DNA from: Chthoniobacteraceae bacterium
GTDB taxonomy: Bacteria; Verrucomicrobiota; Verrucomicrobiia; Chthoniobacterales; Chthoniobacteraceae
Direction: 5' to 3'
Length of the DNA: 64,000 nucleotides
Assembly: GCA_028293625.1 (NCBI GenBank)
Contig: JAQGOL010000034.1
Coordinates: forward strand, 186,001-250,000
This document shows, piece by piece, positions 45,365-54,789 of this stretch. Made by a program: the position numbers and the translations under genes. Position 1 is the stretch's first letter, and each line of letters begins with the position of its first letter. Below the pieces are notes generated by a model, which searched no databases, was not told the origin of the DNA, and saw nothing but the letters and a program-made list of their open reading frames with translations.

Positions 45365-48219
45365 TCGATAAAGACAAACTCGTTGGTCTGAAGAATCGCC
45401 TGCGCGTATTTCTCCCAGGCGGTGAGCGGTGCGCCCTGCGGCGGAGTCGGACCGGCGAATCCTTCGTTCGCAGCCCATCGAGTCAGATCGCCGTTGACCG
45501 ACGGGATCCATGCGAACGAATCCGAATTATCGCTGGCGCCAGGTTCAACGATAAAATCGAGCGTCTCGCCAGCGCGCACGTCGACTTTCGCGACTGCCAT
45601 TTGGACTGTGGCACCCGGTGCCGCGACCACTTTAAGAAGTTCCCCTGCCCGGCTGGAAATGACCCGGCCAATCACGCCATCGCCCTCTTTGCTCGGGCGC
45701 GCAAGCTCGCCGCTGATTGAGACGCTTCCATCCCGTGGAGCCGTCCAGCGCCGGATCACCGCGTGCTGCATATCGGTGCCCGGATGTCCGCCACCGGCAT
45801 TCAGCGATGCAAAGACGAGCGTCTTATCCGGCAGCTTTTTAGCCCCCTGCCATGCGCTTCCGGTCCAGACCGGCAACGGATGAAACTCCACCTTTTTACC
45901 AGTCTCATCGCAACTCCCATAGCCGTATTGCCAGATCGGAGTTTCCTGCGCTTCAGGCGCCTGCTCTGCCTGGGCGGCCAGATACCGGAGTCCGGCATCG
46001 ACTTCGGCCGGCTCGGCGCGGCGGGCCAAAACGCGTTTATAAAGATCCTGAATCTGCCATTCCGACGCGTCCGGCTTGGCAAAATCGGGCTTTGCAACCA
46101 ATGCGCGTGCCTGAGCGAGCACAAAGGGGCTGTTCATCATGAAAAGCGCCTGTTGCGGCACGGTCGTCACATGCCGCTGCGGCACGGTCGCATCCGGGCT
46201 GGCGAAATCGAATGTGCGGAAGATACCCGGCAGATTTTGCCGGTCGATAAACCCATAGACTGTGCGGCGCCTGGCCGGGTCAGCCCCGGTAATCTCCACG
46301 GGACGCCCGCCCATGGCCGGGTCAAGCTGGCCGGAGACAAAAAGAAGCGAGTCGCGCATCGCTTCAAAGTCGAGCCGCTGTCTGTGCATGTGAGAAACCA
46401 GGCGGTTTTCGGGATCGCTCTGGGCGACCTTTGCATCAACGTCGCTCGCCTGCCGGTAGGTGTTGGAAAGCAGGATAAGCCGTTGAAGTTTTTTGATCGA
46501 CCAGCCTTCTTCCATAAAGGTCGATGCAAGCCAGTCGAGAAGTTCCGGATGCGTGGGCGCCTCGCCTTTTGCCCCAAAATCCCCAGGCGTGCGAACCAGT
46601 CCACTGCCAAAATGATGTGCCCAGACGCGGTTGACGAAGACGCGCGACGTCAATGGGTTATCCTTGCTGGCGATCGCCCTGGCCAATTCCAGCCGGCCGC
46701 TTCCTTTGACAAACGGCTTCGGATCCCCGCCGCTCAGCACTGAAATAAAGCGCCTCGGCACCTCGTCCCCGGGCCGGCCCGGATTTCCACGAATAAAGAC
46801 CCGCGGCGTTACCGGCTGCGGTTTATCGACAAGCGCCATCGCGCGGCCCGGTGCATTGGAACCGATCTCCACGCCCAGCAGTTTGTTACGCAATTCCCGC
46901 ATCTCATCCTTGGCCTGGCGGGTGAAGAGGCCGGTTGAAAATATCGGTTCGATGGCGGCTGCGGGCAGAATTACCGGCGCACCCTGGAGCTGGCTGATCA
47001 GGAGTCCGAGTTCATCACCCCGTTTGGCCAGGTAATTGCGAATCTCCCCTTCCCGTTCACCTCGCTCGCGAAGATAATCGGCATTTGGCGCCGCCTGGGA
47101 AGTCAGCAGGGGAAGATCCTTTGCTTCAGGTTCCACCGAGGAAGCGAACACCCCGTAAAGCGCGTAATAATCCTTCTGGCTGATCGGATCAAATTTGTGA
47201 TCGTGGCAGCGGGCGCAAACCGTTGTCAGCCCCATGGTGCCGCGGCAAATCACATCAATACGATCGTCGATAATGTCGTTGATATTATTGATAAAACGGC
47301 GGCCCAGCGTCAGGAACCCGAGGGCGGCCTGGGAGTCGGGGCCTTCGTCGAGCTGATCGGCCGCAATCTGGCGGATCAGAAACTGGTCATACGGCATGTC
47401 GCTGTTAAAGGCGCCAATGACCCAATCGCGGTAGGTGTAGGAAAACGGATAACGCCGTTCCTCCTGGAAAACATATCCCTTGGTGTCCGCATACCGTGCC
47501 ACATCGAGCCAGTAACGGCCCCAGCGTTCCCCATAACGCGGCGATGCCAGGAGCCGGTCAACCACCCGTGCAAATGCATCCGGCGCCGTGTCGCTTTCAA
47601 ATGCCGCGATCTCTTCGGTTGTCGGCGGCAACCCCGTCAAATCATACGTGGCGCGGCGAATCAACGCGCCGGGCGTGGCGGCGGCGGCGGGCGCCATCTC
47701 TGCAGCCACCAGGCGCGCGCCAATAAACGCATCGATCGGATTGCTGATTCGGAGGGTCGGCACCGCCGGGGGCTCCGGTTTGCGGATCGGTTGAAATGAC
47801 CAGTGGTTCTTTGCCGCCAGCTCAATGGCGGTCGGTGGCCGAACCTCCCCTTCCGGCCAGGGAACCCCCATTTTAACCCACTCCGCCAGCGCGGCGATCT
47901 GGTCCTCGGGAAGTTTATCGGATTTTTCCGGCATCTTCGAATCGCCCTGATGACGGATTGACTTGATCAGCGAGCTTTCGTCCGGTTTGCCGGGAATGGC
48001 CACCGGCCCGTTATCGCCGCCTTTGAGCAGCGCCGCGCGCGAATCGAGACGCAGTTCGGCTTTTTGCTTTTCAGCTCCGTGACATTTGTAACAACGCTCG
48101 GCGAGGACCGGCCGCACCTGCTTTTCGAAAAACTCGGTCTCCTGGGGAGTCATGGCGCCTGCCGAGAGCATTCCAAAGAGAGCAGTAATGGCAAAAAAAG
48201 AGGCGGAAGAAGTAGGCAT
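45361..48219 (-). CDS. PSD1-type surface protein with cytochrome c (DUF1549/DUF1553)
   Basis: A large exported protein typical of Planctomycetes and Verrucomicrobiota. After a signal peptide (ASFFAITALFGMLSAGA) comes a heme-c motif CYKCH in ERCYKCHGAEKQKAELRLDS, then DUF1549 (NPIDAFIGARLVAAEM, ARYADTKGYVFQEE) and DUF1553 (ELARAIASKDNPLTSRVFVN, RVWAHHFGSGLVRTPGDFG, YGFIDRQNLPGIFRTFDFA). A C-terminal beta-rich domain of about 140 residues follows, with carbohydrate-binding-like motifs. In this superphylum the family is usually paired with a DUF1501 gene, which is absent here. It begins with ATG at 48219 rather than the TTG three codons earlier. It ends in overlap with gspE. Confidence 0.93.
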   Translation of the reverse strand: MPTSSASFFAITALFGMLSAGAMTPQETEFFEKQVRPVLAERCYKCHGAEKQKAELRLDSRAALLKGGDNGPVAIPGKPDESSLIKSIRHQGDSKMPEKSDKLPEDQIAALAEWVKMGVPWPEGEVRPPTAIELAAKNHWSFQPIRKPEPPAVPTLRISNPIDAFIGARLVAAEMAPAAAATPGALIRRATYDLTGLPPTTEEIAAFESDTAPDAFARVVDRLLASPRYGERWGRYWLDVARYADTKGYVFQEERRYPFSYTYRDWVIGAFNSDMPYDQFLIRQIAADQLDEGPDSQAALGFLTLGRRFINNINDIIDDRIDVICRGTMGLTTVCARCHDHKFDPISQKDYYALYGVFASSVEPEAKDLPLLTSQAAPNADYLRERGEREGEIRNYLAKRGDELGLLISQLQGAPVILPAAAIEPIFSTGLFTRQAKDEMRELRNKLLGVEIGSNAPGRAMALVDKPQPVTPRVFIRGNPGRPGDEVPRRFISVLSGGDPKPFVKGSGRLELARAIASKDNPLTSRVFVNRVWAHHFGSGLVRTPGDFGAKGEAPTHPELLDWLASTFMEEGWSIKKLQRLILLSNTYRQASDVDAKVAQSDPENRLVSHMHRQRLDFEAMRDSLLFVSGQLDPAMGGRPVEITGADPARRRTVYGFIDRQNLPGIFRTFDFASPDATVPQRHVTTVPQQALFMMNSPFVLAQARALVAKPDFAKPDASEWQIQDLYKRVLARRAEPAEVDAGLRYLAAQAEQAPEAQETPIWQYGYGSCDETGKKVEFHPLPVWTGSAWQGAKKLPDKTLVFASLNAGGGHPGTDMQHAVIRRWTAPRDGSVSISGELARPSKEGDGVIGRVISSRAGELLKVVAAPGATVQMAVAKVDVRAGETLDFIVEPGASDNSDSFAWIPSVNGDLTRWAANEGFAGPTPPQGAPLTAWEKYAQAILQTNEFVFID

Positions 48220-48423
48220 ACGGGACAAGGGAGCTAACCCGCAGGCAGCTTGGGCATTAGAAGCGGCGTATTTGGATAAGACAAATTTTGATTCGAAAAT
48301 TTAGTTCCAACTCCCGTTGACCGGCCGTTCGAGCCGTTCGAAGGTTGAAAGAACCAATCGAGTGATGGTTGGAAAATTTGAATTGGAAGCCCCCCGGAGC
48401 TGTCGCGCAGCCACGCTCATTTT

Positions 48424-50688
48424 ATGCGGGAGGAAACCATTCTGATTCTTGCGCCTTCGGGAAAACGAACCGAGTCGGTGGCGGCTGCGCTTGCAACAGC
48501 AGGCCTCCATTCCGAGTTTTGCGCAGACATTGTGCAGCTGGTCAGAAAAGTAGGAGACCGTTGCGGCGCGCTGCTTGTCGCCGGCGAGTTTTTGCACAAT
48601 GGCGCCAGCGCGGCTTTGAAAGCAGCCCTCGATCAGCAAGATACATGGTCGGACCTCCCCCTGGTCGTTCTGGGCGAGCCCGGCGGCAGAGGGCATCACA
48701 TTCTCGAATTGTTCGGGCAGGACGCCAACGTGACGCTTCTGGCGAATCCCGTCCAGACAACCACCTTAGTCAGCACCCTTCAGCTCGCATTGAGGGCGCG
48801 GCGCAGACAGTTCGAATTCAAAAACCTGGTCCGGGAGCGGGACAGGGTGCTGGCGAGCATCGGCGACGCTTTTGCCATGATTGACCGGGAATGGCGCTTT
48901 GTTTACGCGAACGAAAAAATCGGTAAAATCTGCGGCCTGCTTCCCAAAGAGCTCACGGGAAGAAATGTCTGGGAAATCCTACCAAACAGTGCCGGCACCG
49001 ACATTGAAAGCCAGCTGCGTGCGGCCATGGAAAGCTGTTCCAATGTTGAATTTGAATGGCTTTCCCACGGTCCAATTGACCGCTGGTTCTCCTTTCACGC
49101 TTATCCATGCCATGCCGGGCTTTCAGTCTATATCGTGGAAACCACCGAGGAGAAACGCCTCAAGAGCATCTTGGAAGAAAGCGAGAGACGCCTGCATCTC
49201 GCCCTTGATAGCTCCAATCTGGGGATGTGGTTTTGCGATGTGCCGTTGAAAAATATCGCCTGGGACGCCAATTGCCGGCGCCATTTTGGCGTGGCGCACG
49301 AGGAGAAAGTGAGCTTTAAACGCTTTTTCGCCCTGCTCCATCCCGATGACCGTGCCCGGGTCCAAAGGGCGGTGACGGCATCCATGAACGAATGCCGGCC
49401 TTACGACATTGAATACCGAGTCGTTCATCCCGATGGAAAAATCATCTGGATCCATGCCATAGGACGCACTTACCGCGACGAGAGCGGCCAGCCATGGCGC
49501 TTTGATGGAGTGACCATCAATATCTCGGCGCACAAGGAAGCCGAACTTGAAATGATCCGCGCTCAAAGCGAAGCGATTCGGGCCAACCGCACCAAGGACC
49601 AATTTTTGGCCACGCTCAGCCACGAACTGCGCACCCCGTTAACTCCTGTTTTGATGACGGTTAGCGCCCTGCGGGATGAGCCGGAAATTTCCTGCGAACT
49701 CAAAGACGACCTCGATCTGATTCATCGCAACATCAAACTCGAAGCGCATCTCATTGACGACTTGCTTGATCTGACGCGGATCAGCCGCGGCAAACTCGTT
49801 TTGCACCGGGAAACCTTTGATCTCCACGAGCTGCTCGAATATGCCATCGACGCAAGTTGCACGAAGGGAATCGATTCAAAGCGGCTCCGGATCGAGTTCC
49901 GTGCCGAGGCGTCGCGATATTACGTTTTTGCCGATTCATCGCGCATTCAGCAGGTCTTCACCAATCTGCTAAACAATGCGGTAAAATTCACACCGGACGG
50001 AGGGAAAATCACGATCACCACCCGCAACCCTGTATCCGGCCAGATCGAAATTTCAGTTCAAGACAGCGGCATCGGCATTGCACCGCCTTCCCTGGCACGT
50101 CTTTTTGACGCGTTTGAACAGGCCGACGACTCCATCACCCGCCGCTTTGGAGGACTTGGCCTGGGATTGGCAATCAGCAAAGTGCTCATTGATTTGCATG
50201 GAGGCTCAATCCGGGCCGAAAGTCAGGGCCATGGCACGGGAGCCGTCTTTACGGTTGGTTTGCGCGTGGCGCCGGTACGCAAAATCGTGCAAAAAGGCCG
50301 CAGGCCAAGCGCGGAAAGCTGCACCCGTTCATTGCGTATCCTTCTCACTGAGGATCACCAGCCCACGCGCGAAACGCTTACCAAGCTCCTGACGCGCGCC
50401 GGGCATGAGGTGCATTCCGCAGGTACCGTCGCCGACGCCTTGCAGATCGCCGGTGAACATCCGTTTGATCTCCTGCTGAGCGATGTCGGTTTGCCCGACG
50501 CAAGCGGCAATGAACTCATGCGTCAAATCCATGAATCTTATCATTTGCCTGGAATCGCCCTCACCGGCTTTGGAATGGAAGACGACATTGCGGCAAGCCG
50601 CGCCGCCGGATTCAGCATCCACCTTACAAAGCCGGTCGACTGGAAGCAGCTCCAGCGCGCCCTGATCAATGTAAGCGCGTTGGCCTGA
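48424..50688 (+). CDS. Hybrid sensor histidine kinase with N-terminal pseudo-receiver
   Basis: A 754-residue cytoplasmic kinase. Residues 1-120 resemble a receiver domain without the phosphoacceptor Asp (GALLVAGEFLHNG at the usual position). Two PAS domains follow (IDREWRFVYANEKIGKICG; GMWFCDVPLKNIAWDANCRR, with YRVVHPDGKIIWIHAIGRTY). The HisKA domain has its His in ATLSHELRTPLTP (about residue 400) and the HATPase_c domain contains LNNAVKFTPDGG and GGLGLGLAISKVLIDLHGG. A C-terminal receiver has its Asp in LLLSDVGLPDASG (about residue 687) and Lys in HLTKPV. There is no membrane segment, so it senses internal signals. No partner regulator is adjacent. Confidence 0.95.
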   Translation: MREETILILAPSGKRTESVAAALATAGLHSEFCADIVQLVRKVGDRCGALLVAGEFLHNGASAALKAALDQQDTWSDLPLVVLGEPGGRGHHILELFGQDANVTLLANPVQTTTLVSTLQLALRARRRQFEFKNLVRERDRVLASIGDAFAMIDREWRFVYANEKIGKICGLLPKELTGRNVWEILPNSAGTDIESQLRAAMESCSNVEFEWLSHGPIDRWFSFHAYPCHAGLSVYIVETTEEKRLKSILEESERRLHLALDSSNLGMWFCDVPLKNIAWDANCRRHFGVAHEEKVSFKRFFALLHPDDRARVQRAVTASMNECRPYDIEYRVVHPDGKIIWIHAIGRTYRDESGQPWRFDGVTINISAHKEAELEMIRAQSEAIRANRTKDQFLATLSHELRTPLTPVLMTVSALRDEPEISCELKDDLDLIHRNIKLEAHLIDDLLDLTRISRGKLVLHRETFDLHELLEYAIDASCTKGIDSKRLRIEFRAEASRYYVFADSSRIQQVFTNLLNNAVKFTPDGGKITITTRNPVSGQIEISVQDSGIGIAPPSLARLFDAFEQADDSITRRFGGLGLGLAISKVLIDLHGGSIRAESQGHGTGAVFTVGLRVAPVRKIVQKGRRPSAESCTRSLRILLTEDHQPTRETLTKLLTRAGHEVHSAGTVADALQIAGEHPFDLLLSDVGLPDASGNELMRQIHESYHLPGIALTGFGMEDDIAASRAAGFSIHLTKPVDWKQLQRALINVSALA

Positions 50689-50710
50689 ACCGCCTCCTTC
50701 GACCGCCGCC

Positions 50711-51286
50711 CTACGGCTGGAGCTTCGCGAGAAGTTCAGCAAGGCTTTTGCCCAGCGCTGCCACCTGCTTTTGCTTGCGCGGGTCTTTTAGCGCTCCGCT
50801 TTCTTCAAACGCTTCGTATGCGCTGGAAATGGAAACCTGGTCAGGCAGCACCAGCACGCCGATATTGCCCAAAATCGAACGCAAATGCACGAGGGCGCGC
50901 AATCCGCCCAACCCGCCGGGCGATGCGCTGCAAATCGCGGCCACTTTGCCGGTATAGGCTACCAGGGAAGGCTCGTTTTCTTCCTCGACGCGCGAAGCCC
51001 AATCGATTGCGTTTTTCAACACCCCCGTCACGGAGCTGTTATATTCGGGAGAAGCAATCAGGAAGCCGTCGTGAGCCCGAAGCAGCGCTTTGAATTTCTT
51101 CGCATTTTCCGGCAAGCCCGATGCCGCTTCCAGATCCTGATCAAAAAGCGGCATTGGAAAATCACGCAGGTTGATCTCCGTCACTTCGGCCCCGGCCGCG
51201 CGCGCGCCGGCGGCTGCGATTGTTACCAAAAGGCGATTAAACGAACCGGCGCGCGTGCTGCCGGCAAAAGCAAGAATCTTTCTCAT
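50711..51286 (-). CDS. NADPH-dependent FMN reductase
   Basis: A 191-residue flavodoxin-fold quinone/FMN reductase. The FMN phosphate loop is ILAFAGSTRAGSFNRLL, followed by INLRDFPMPLFDQDLE, the active-site turn HDGFLIASPEYNSSVTGVLKNAIDW and the GGLGGLRALVHLRSIL region. Such enzymes reduce FMN, quinones, azo dyes or metals such as chromate. The physiological substrate is unknown. It converges with the kinase gene with a 22-base gap and stands apart from the arginine decarboxylase gene upstream. Confidence 0.92.
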   Translation of the reverse strand: MRKILAFAGSTRAGSFNRLLVTIAAAGARAAGAEVTEINLRDFPMPLFDQDLEAASGLPENAKKFKALLRAHDGFLIASPEYNSSVTGVLKNAIDWASRVEEENEPSLVAYTGKVAAICSASPGGLGGLRALVHLRSILGNIGVLVLPDQVSISSAYEAFEESGALKDPRKQKQVAALGKSLAELLAKLQP

Positions 51287-51361
51287 GCGCGGGAGCAGAA
51301 CGGTTTAAAGCGCTTGCAGACAAGAAGCTTTTACAAAAACGCCAACTCGCCCTTTTTGGAG

Positions 51362-53350
51362 CTACTTCGCCGAATTGCCTGGGAATGTGAGGTAAGTGTA
51401 GCCCTTGAGGCCGCGCTCGTAATTGGCGAGCAGCTTCATCGCCTCATTCGGCTTGAGCCGGTCGGTCTTGATCGCCGCATCGACCTGGGCTTTGACCTGG
51501 CGGGTCAGCTCATTTTTATCCCACTGCGTCATGCTCAAAACATCGGCAATCGTGGAACCCTCAATGGTTTCCTCGATATACCAGCCGCTCTCTTCATCTT
51601 CATCGAGGAACACATGCGCCTCATTCACCCGGCCAAAAAGATTGTGCAGATCGCCCATGATGTCCTGGTAGGCGCCCATGATAAAGAACCCGATGTAGTA
51701 CGGTTCGCCCGGTTTGAGCTTATGCAGGGGCAACGTTTCGCGCACGTCGTTGAGGTCAATGAACTGATCGACCTTGCCGTCGGAGTCGCACGTAATATCG
51801 ACCAGCGTCGTGTTGCGTTCCGGAAACTCATTGAGCCGATGGATCGGCATCACGGGAAAAAGCTGGCCTAGCGCCCAGTGATCGAGCAGCGACTGAAACA
51901 CCGAGAAGTTGCAGACGTATTGATCGCACAAGGCGATCTCGAGTTGTTTGACTTCTTCGGGAACATATTTCATTCCGGCGCAAAACTCGACGATGGTGCG
52001 CGCGATCTGCCAGTAGATGGTTTCGATCTTGGCTTTGCTTTCAAGCTCCAGCAAACCGAGGTCGAACATCGACTGCGATTGTTCCTTGATCTGCTGGGCG
52101 TCGTGCAACGATTCCATCCGGTTTTGCCGGGAAAGCAGCCGGAGCACATCCAGGATGTCGGCCAGCAACTTCGGATCGCTCTCGCTCGGCACCACCACGG
52201 TTGAACCGCTGTCTTTTTCAATCGCCCCAAAGGCTTCGACAATCAGCATGGAATGATGCGCCACCAATGCCCGGCCGCTCTCACTCACAATGGTTGGATG
52301 CGCGACTTTTTCCGAATCGCAGACATCCATGATGTTCCAAACGATGTCGCGCGCGTATTCGTGAAGTGAATAGTTGGTCGAACTCTCAAACGCGGTGCGC
52401 GATCCATCGTAATCGACACCCAGACCGCCGCCGACATCGAGATATTCAAGCGCGTGCCCCATCTTGGCGATCTTGGTGTAAAAACGGGCTGCCTCGCGCA
52501 CGGCACGTTTGATCGTTCCAATGTCGGGCACCTGTGAGCCGACATGGAAGTGGACCAGCTTAAGGCAATGCGCCAGGCCGGCCGCCTTGAGCGCCGTGCT
52601 CGCGGCTACCAGGTCGGCCGTGCTCAGGCCGAACTTGGCGTTTTCTCCACCGCTCGTGGCCCATTTGCCGGCCCCCTTTGCCGCAAGCCGCACGCGGACA
52701 CCGATCATCGGTTCCACGCCGACTTCCTTGGAGACCGCGAGGATCTGAAAAAGTTCCTCCAGCTTTTCAACAACCAGAATGACCCGTTTGCCGAGCTTGC
52801 GTCCAAGCAACGCGTTCTGGATGAAAAGCGGATCTTTGTATCCGTTGCAGATAATAAGTGAATCGGCGTCCTTGTGGATGGCCAGGGCCGCGAGCAACTC
52901 CGGCTTGCTTCCTGCCTCGATGCCAAAATGATACGGCGCGCCGGCATCCATGATCTCCTCGACCACCTCGCGCAACTGATTGACTTTGATCGGAAAAACG
53001 CCGCGATACACGTTTTTATACGACGCTTCTTCAATCGCGGCGATAAACGCTTTGTTAATCGTTTCCACACGATGCCGAAGCAGATCCTGAAACCGGATCA
53101 CCATCGGAAAATCGAGCCCATACTCCGTTCGCGCTTCGGCGACCAGTTCCATGATGTCGATCGGCGTGGCCGGATTTTGGGTCGGGCAGATCGAGATATT
53201 ACCTCGCTCGTTGATCGTAAAGTACCCAAGACCCCATCGATCGATATTGTAGAGAGAAATGGCGGAAGGAATATCCCAAGGCTGCTGCATGGCGGGCGAA
53301 ATATGGAAGCGCAAGCGCCCCTGTCGAGAGTCGATACGTAAAAAGTGCAT
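51362..53350 (-). CDS. speA: Biosynthetic arginine decarboxylase SpeA
   Basis: A PLP enzyme that makes agmatine for polyamine synthesis. The PLP lysine is Lys122 in RGVFPIKVNQLREVVEE. Later motifs are HFHVGSQVPDIGTIKRAVRE, YLDVGGGLGVDYDGS, ESGRALVAHHSML and the C-terminal TLVDITCDSDGKVDQFI with YYIGFFIMGAYQDIMGDLHN. At about 660 residues it has normal family length, with the helical insert and C-terminal barrel domain of SpeA. The start is uncertain: the ATG at 53350 has a weak AGGA upstream, whereas the ATG at 53290 begins MQQPWDIPSAISLYNIDRWG, closer to known N-termini. No speB is adjacent. Confidence 0.95.
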   Translation of the reverse strand: MHFLRIDSRQGRLRFHISPAMQQPWDIPSAISLYNIDRWGLGYFTINERGNISICPTQNPATPIDIMELVAEARTEYGLDFPMVIRFQDLLRHRVETINKAFIAAIEEASYKNVYRGVFPIKVNQLREVVEEIMDAGAPYHFGIEAGSKPELLAALAIHKDADSLIICNGYKDPLFIQNALLGRKLGKRVILVVEKLEELFQILAVSKEVGVEPMIGVRVRLAAKGAGKWATSGGENAKFGLSTADLVAASTALKAAGLAHCLKLVHFHVGSQVPDIGTIKRAVREAARFYTKIAKMGHALEYLDVGGGLGVDYDGSRTAFESSTNYSLHEYARDIVWNIMDVCDSEKVAHPTIVSESGRALVAHHSMLIVEAFGAIEKDSGSTVVVPSESDPKLLADILDVLRLLSRQNRMESLHDAQQIKEQSQSMFDLGLLELESKAKIETIYWQIARTIVEFCAGMKYVPEEVKQLEIALCDQYVCNFSVFQSLLDHWALGQLFPVMPIHRLNEFPERNTTLVDITCDSDGKVDQFIDLNDVRETLPLHKLKPGEPYYIGFFIMGAYQDIMGDLHNLFGRVNEAHVFLDEDEESGWYIEETIEGSTIADVLSMTQWDKNELTRQVKAQVDAAIKTDRLKPNEAMKLLANYERGLKGYTYLTFPGNSAK

Positions 53351-53514
53351 TCTTCCTACGATGACTTGCTTTTTTTCCTCCCCTCTTTCTGCCAGTTCCG
53401 CCGCCTCCGGAAATGCGCGGACTCAAAAAATGCGCTTAAAAACATCCTTTCCGCTGTTGCTCACACCTTCCGCACCTTGTCATTGCCATCGAAGCCGGTT
53501 AGCCTTGCCCCGCA

Positions 53515-53979
53515 ATGAATAAAGCCGTCGTCCAAGTGCAAGTGCGTGCCGTGTTGCCCTTCAATTCCGGACGCGCCGTTTTTGTGGGAAATGAGGAAAA
53601 GGTGTTTGTCATTTACGTGGATGAAAGCGTGGGGGCCGCCATCACCATGTTCATGAACGGAACTCCCAAAGAACGGCCGCTCACCCATGATCTCATGGGG
53701 CATCTGATGGCCGCCCTTGGAGCCAAAGTCGACCGCGTCATCATCAACGATCTCAAGAGCGAGACCTACTTCGCCAGGCTCATTATCAGCGCCGCCAACG
53801 AGCTTTTTGAAAAAAAGATCATCGAGCTCGACGGGCGTCCCAGCGATTGCCTGGCATTGGCCATTCAGCAAAGCGCCCCGGTCTACGTCAGCCGCGACGT
53901 ATGGGAGGAAGTCGAAGACCGCAGCGACGTCTTGCGCAGCCTCGAAGAAGGCGGCCAGCGCGGCGAAGCCGAAGGTTGA
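53515..53979 (+). CDS. Bifunctional nuclease family protein (DUF151/BFN)
   Basis: A 154-residue cytoplasmic protein of the BFN/DUF151 family: VFVIYVDESVGAAITMFMNG, RPLTHDLMGHLMAALGAKV, VIINDLKSETYFARLII and the signature VDRVI...ELDGRPSDCLALAIQQSAPVYVS. Some members have RNase and DNase activity; others may act as regulatory or UVR-related proteins. The catalytic residues are not well defined. It is monocistronic, with the SDR gene 78 bases downstream. Confidence 0.9.
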   Translation: MNKAVVQVQVRAVLPFNSGRAVFVGNEEKVFVIYVDESVGAAITMFMNGTPKERPLTHDLMGHLMAALGAKVDRVIINDLKSETYFARLIISAANELFEKKIIELDGRPSDCLALAIQQSAPVYVSRDVWEEVEDRSDVLRSLEEGGQRGEAEG

Positions 53980-54057
53980 TTTTCGCCATTCCGCGATGCC
54001 GACTCATCCCTCACCTGAGCCAAGCACCTTCTAATTTATTCGCCTCTTTTTTAACCA

Positions 54058-54789
54058 ATGTCTACCATCACCAAGATTGCTCTGGTCACCGGTGCCAATA
54101 AAGGGATCGGATTTGAAATCGCCCGGCGCCTCGGCCAGCAAGGCGTCACAGTCATTCTGGCAGCGCGGAACAAAAATCGCGGCCTCGCGGCGGCCGATCA
54201 ATTAAAGGCCGAAAACATCGACGTTCATCCGCTCATTCTCGATGTGACCCACATCCCGTCGATTGCACGCGCCAGTGAATATCTGGAGTCCGAGTTTGGC
54301 CGGCTCGACATTCTCGTCAACAACGCGGGGATCAGCCACGACATAAGCCTTAAACCAAGCGAGACCCCGATAGAGACGATCCGGGACGTGTTTGAAACCA
54401 ACTTCTTTGGCACGATCGCCGTCACGCAAGGCCTCCTCTCGCTGCTCCATAAAAGCCCCGCCGGACGCATCGTAAATCTTTCCAGCGGCCTGGGATCGCT
54501 TTCGGAAGGGAGCAACCCGGCCTCGCCTTTTTACAACGTCAAGCCGCTTGGATACAACGCATCCAAAACCGCCCTGAACGCTTTTACGGTGATTTTGGCC
54601 CATGAGCTCAGGAACACTCCGATCAAGGTCAACAGCGCCGATCCGGATTGGTGCCGCACGGACCTCGGAGGGGAAGCCGCTCCGCACACTGCGGCCGACG
54701 GCGCTGAAACTGCGCTTTGGCTAGCAACCCTGGAGGCCGATGGTCCGACCGGCGGTTTCTTCAATGGCCGCCTGCCCGTTGCGTGGTAG
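54058..54789 (+). CDS. Short-chain dehydrogenase/reductase
   Basis: A 243-residue classical SDR: cofactor motif VTGANKGIGFEIARRLG (TGxxxGIG), NNAG in DILVNNAGISHD, catalytic Ser in NLSSGLGSLSEG and YNASK (YxxxK) at the active site. The sequence most resembles carbonyl-reductase-like SDRs of plants and bacteria (LDVTHIPSIARASEYLESEFG and NSADPDWCRTDLGGEAAPHT). Coenzyme preference is probably NADP, since an Arg (AARNKNRG) follows the second strand. The substrate is unknown. It abuts the convergent mutY gene directly, at 54789/54790. Confidence 0.93.
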   Translation: MSTITKIALVTGANKGIGFEIARRLGQQGVTVILAARNKNRGLAAADQLKAENIDVHPLILDVTHIPSIARASEYLESEFGRLDILVNNAGISHDISLKPSETPIETIRDVFETNFFGTIAVTQGLLSLLHKSPAGRIVNLSSGLGSLSEGSNPASPFYNVKPLGYNASKTALNAFTVILAHELRNTPIKVNSADPDWCRTDLGGEAAPHTAADGAETALWLATLEADGPTGGFFNGRLPVAW

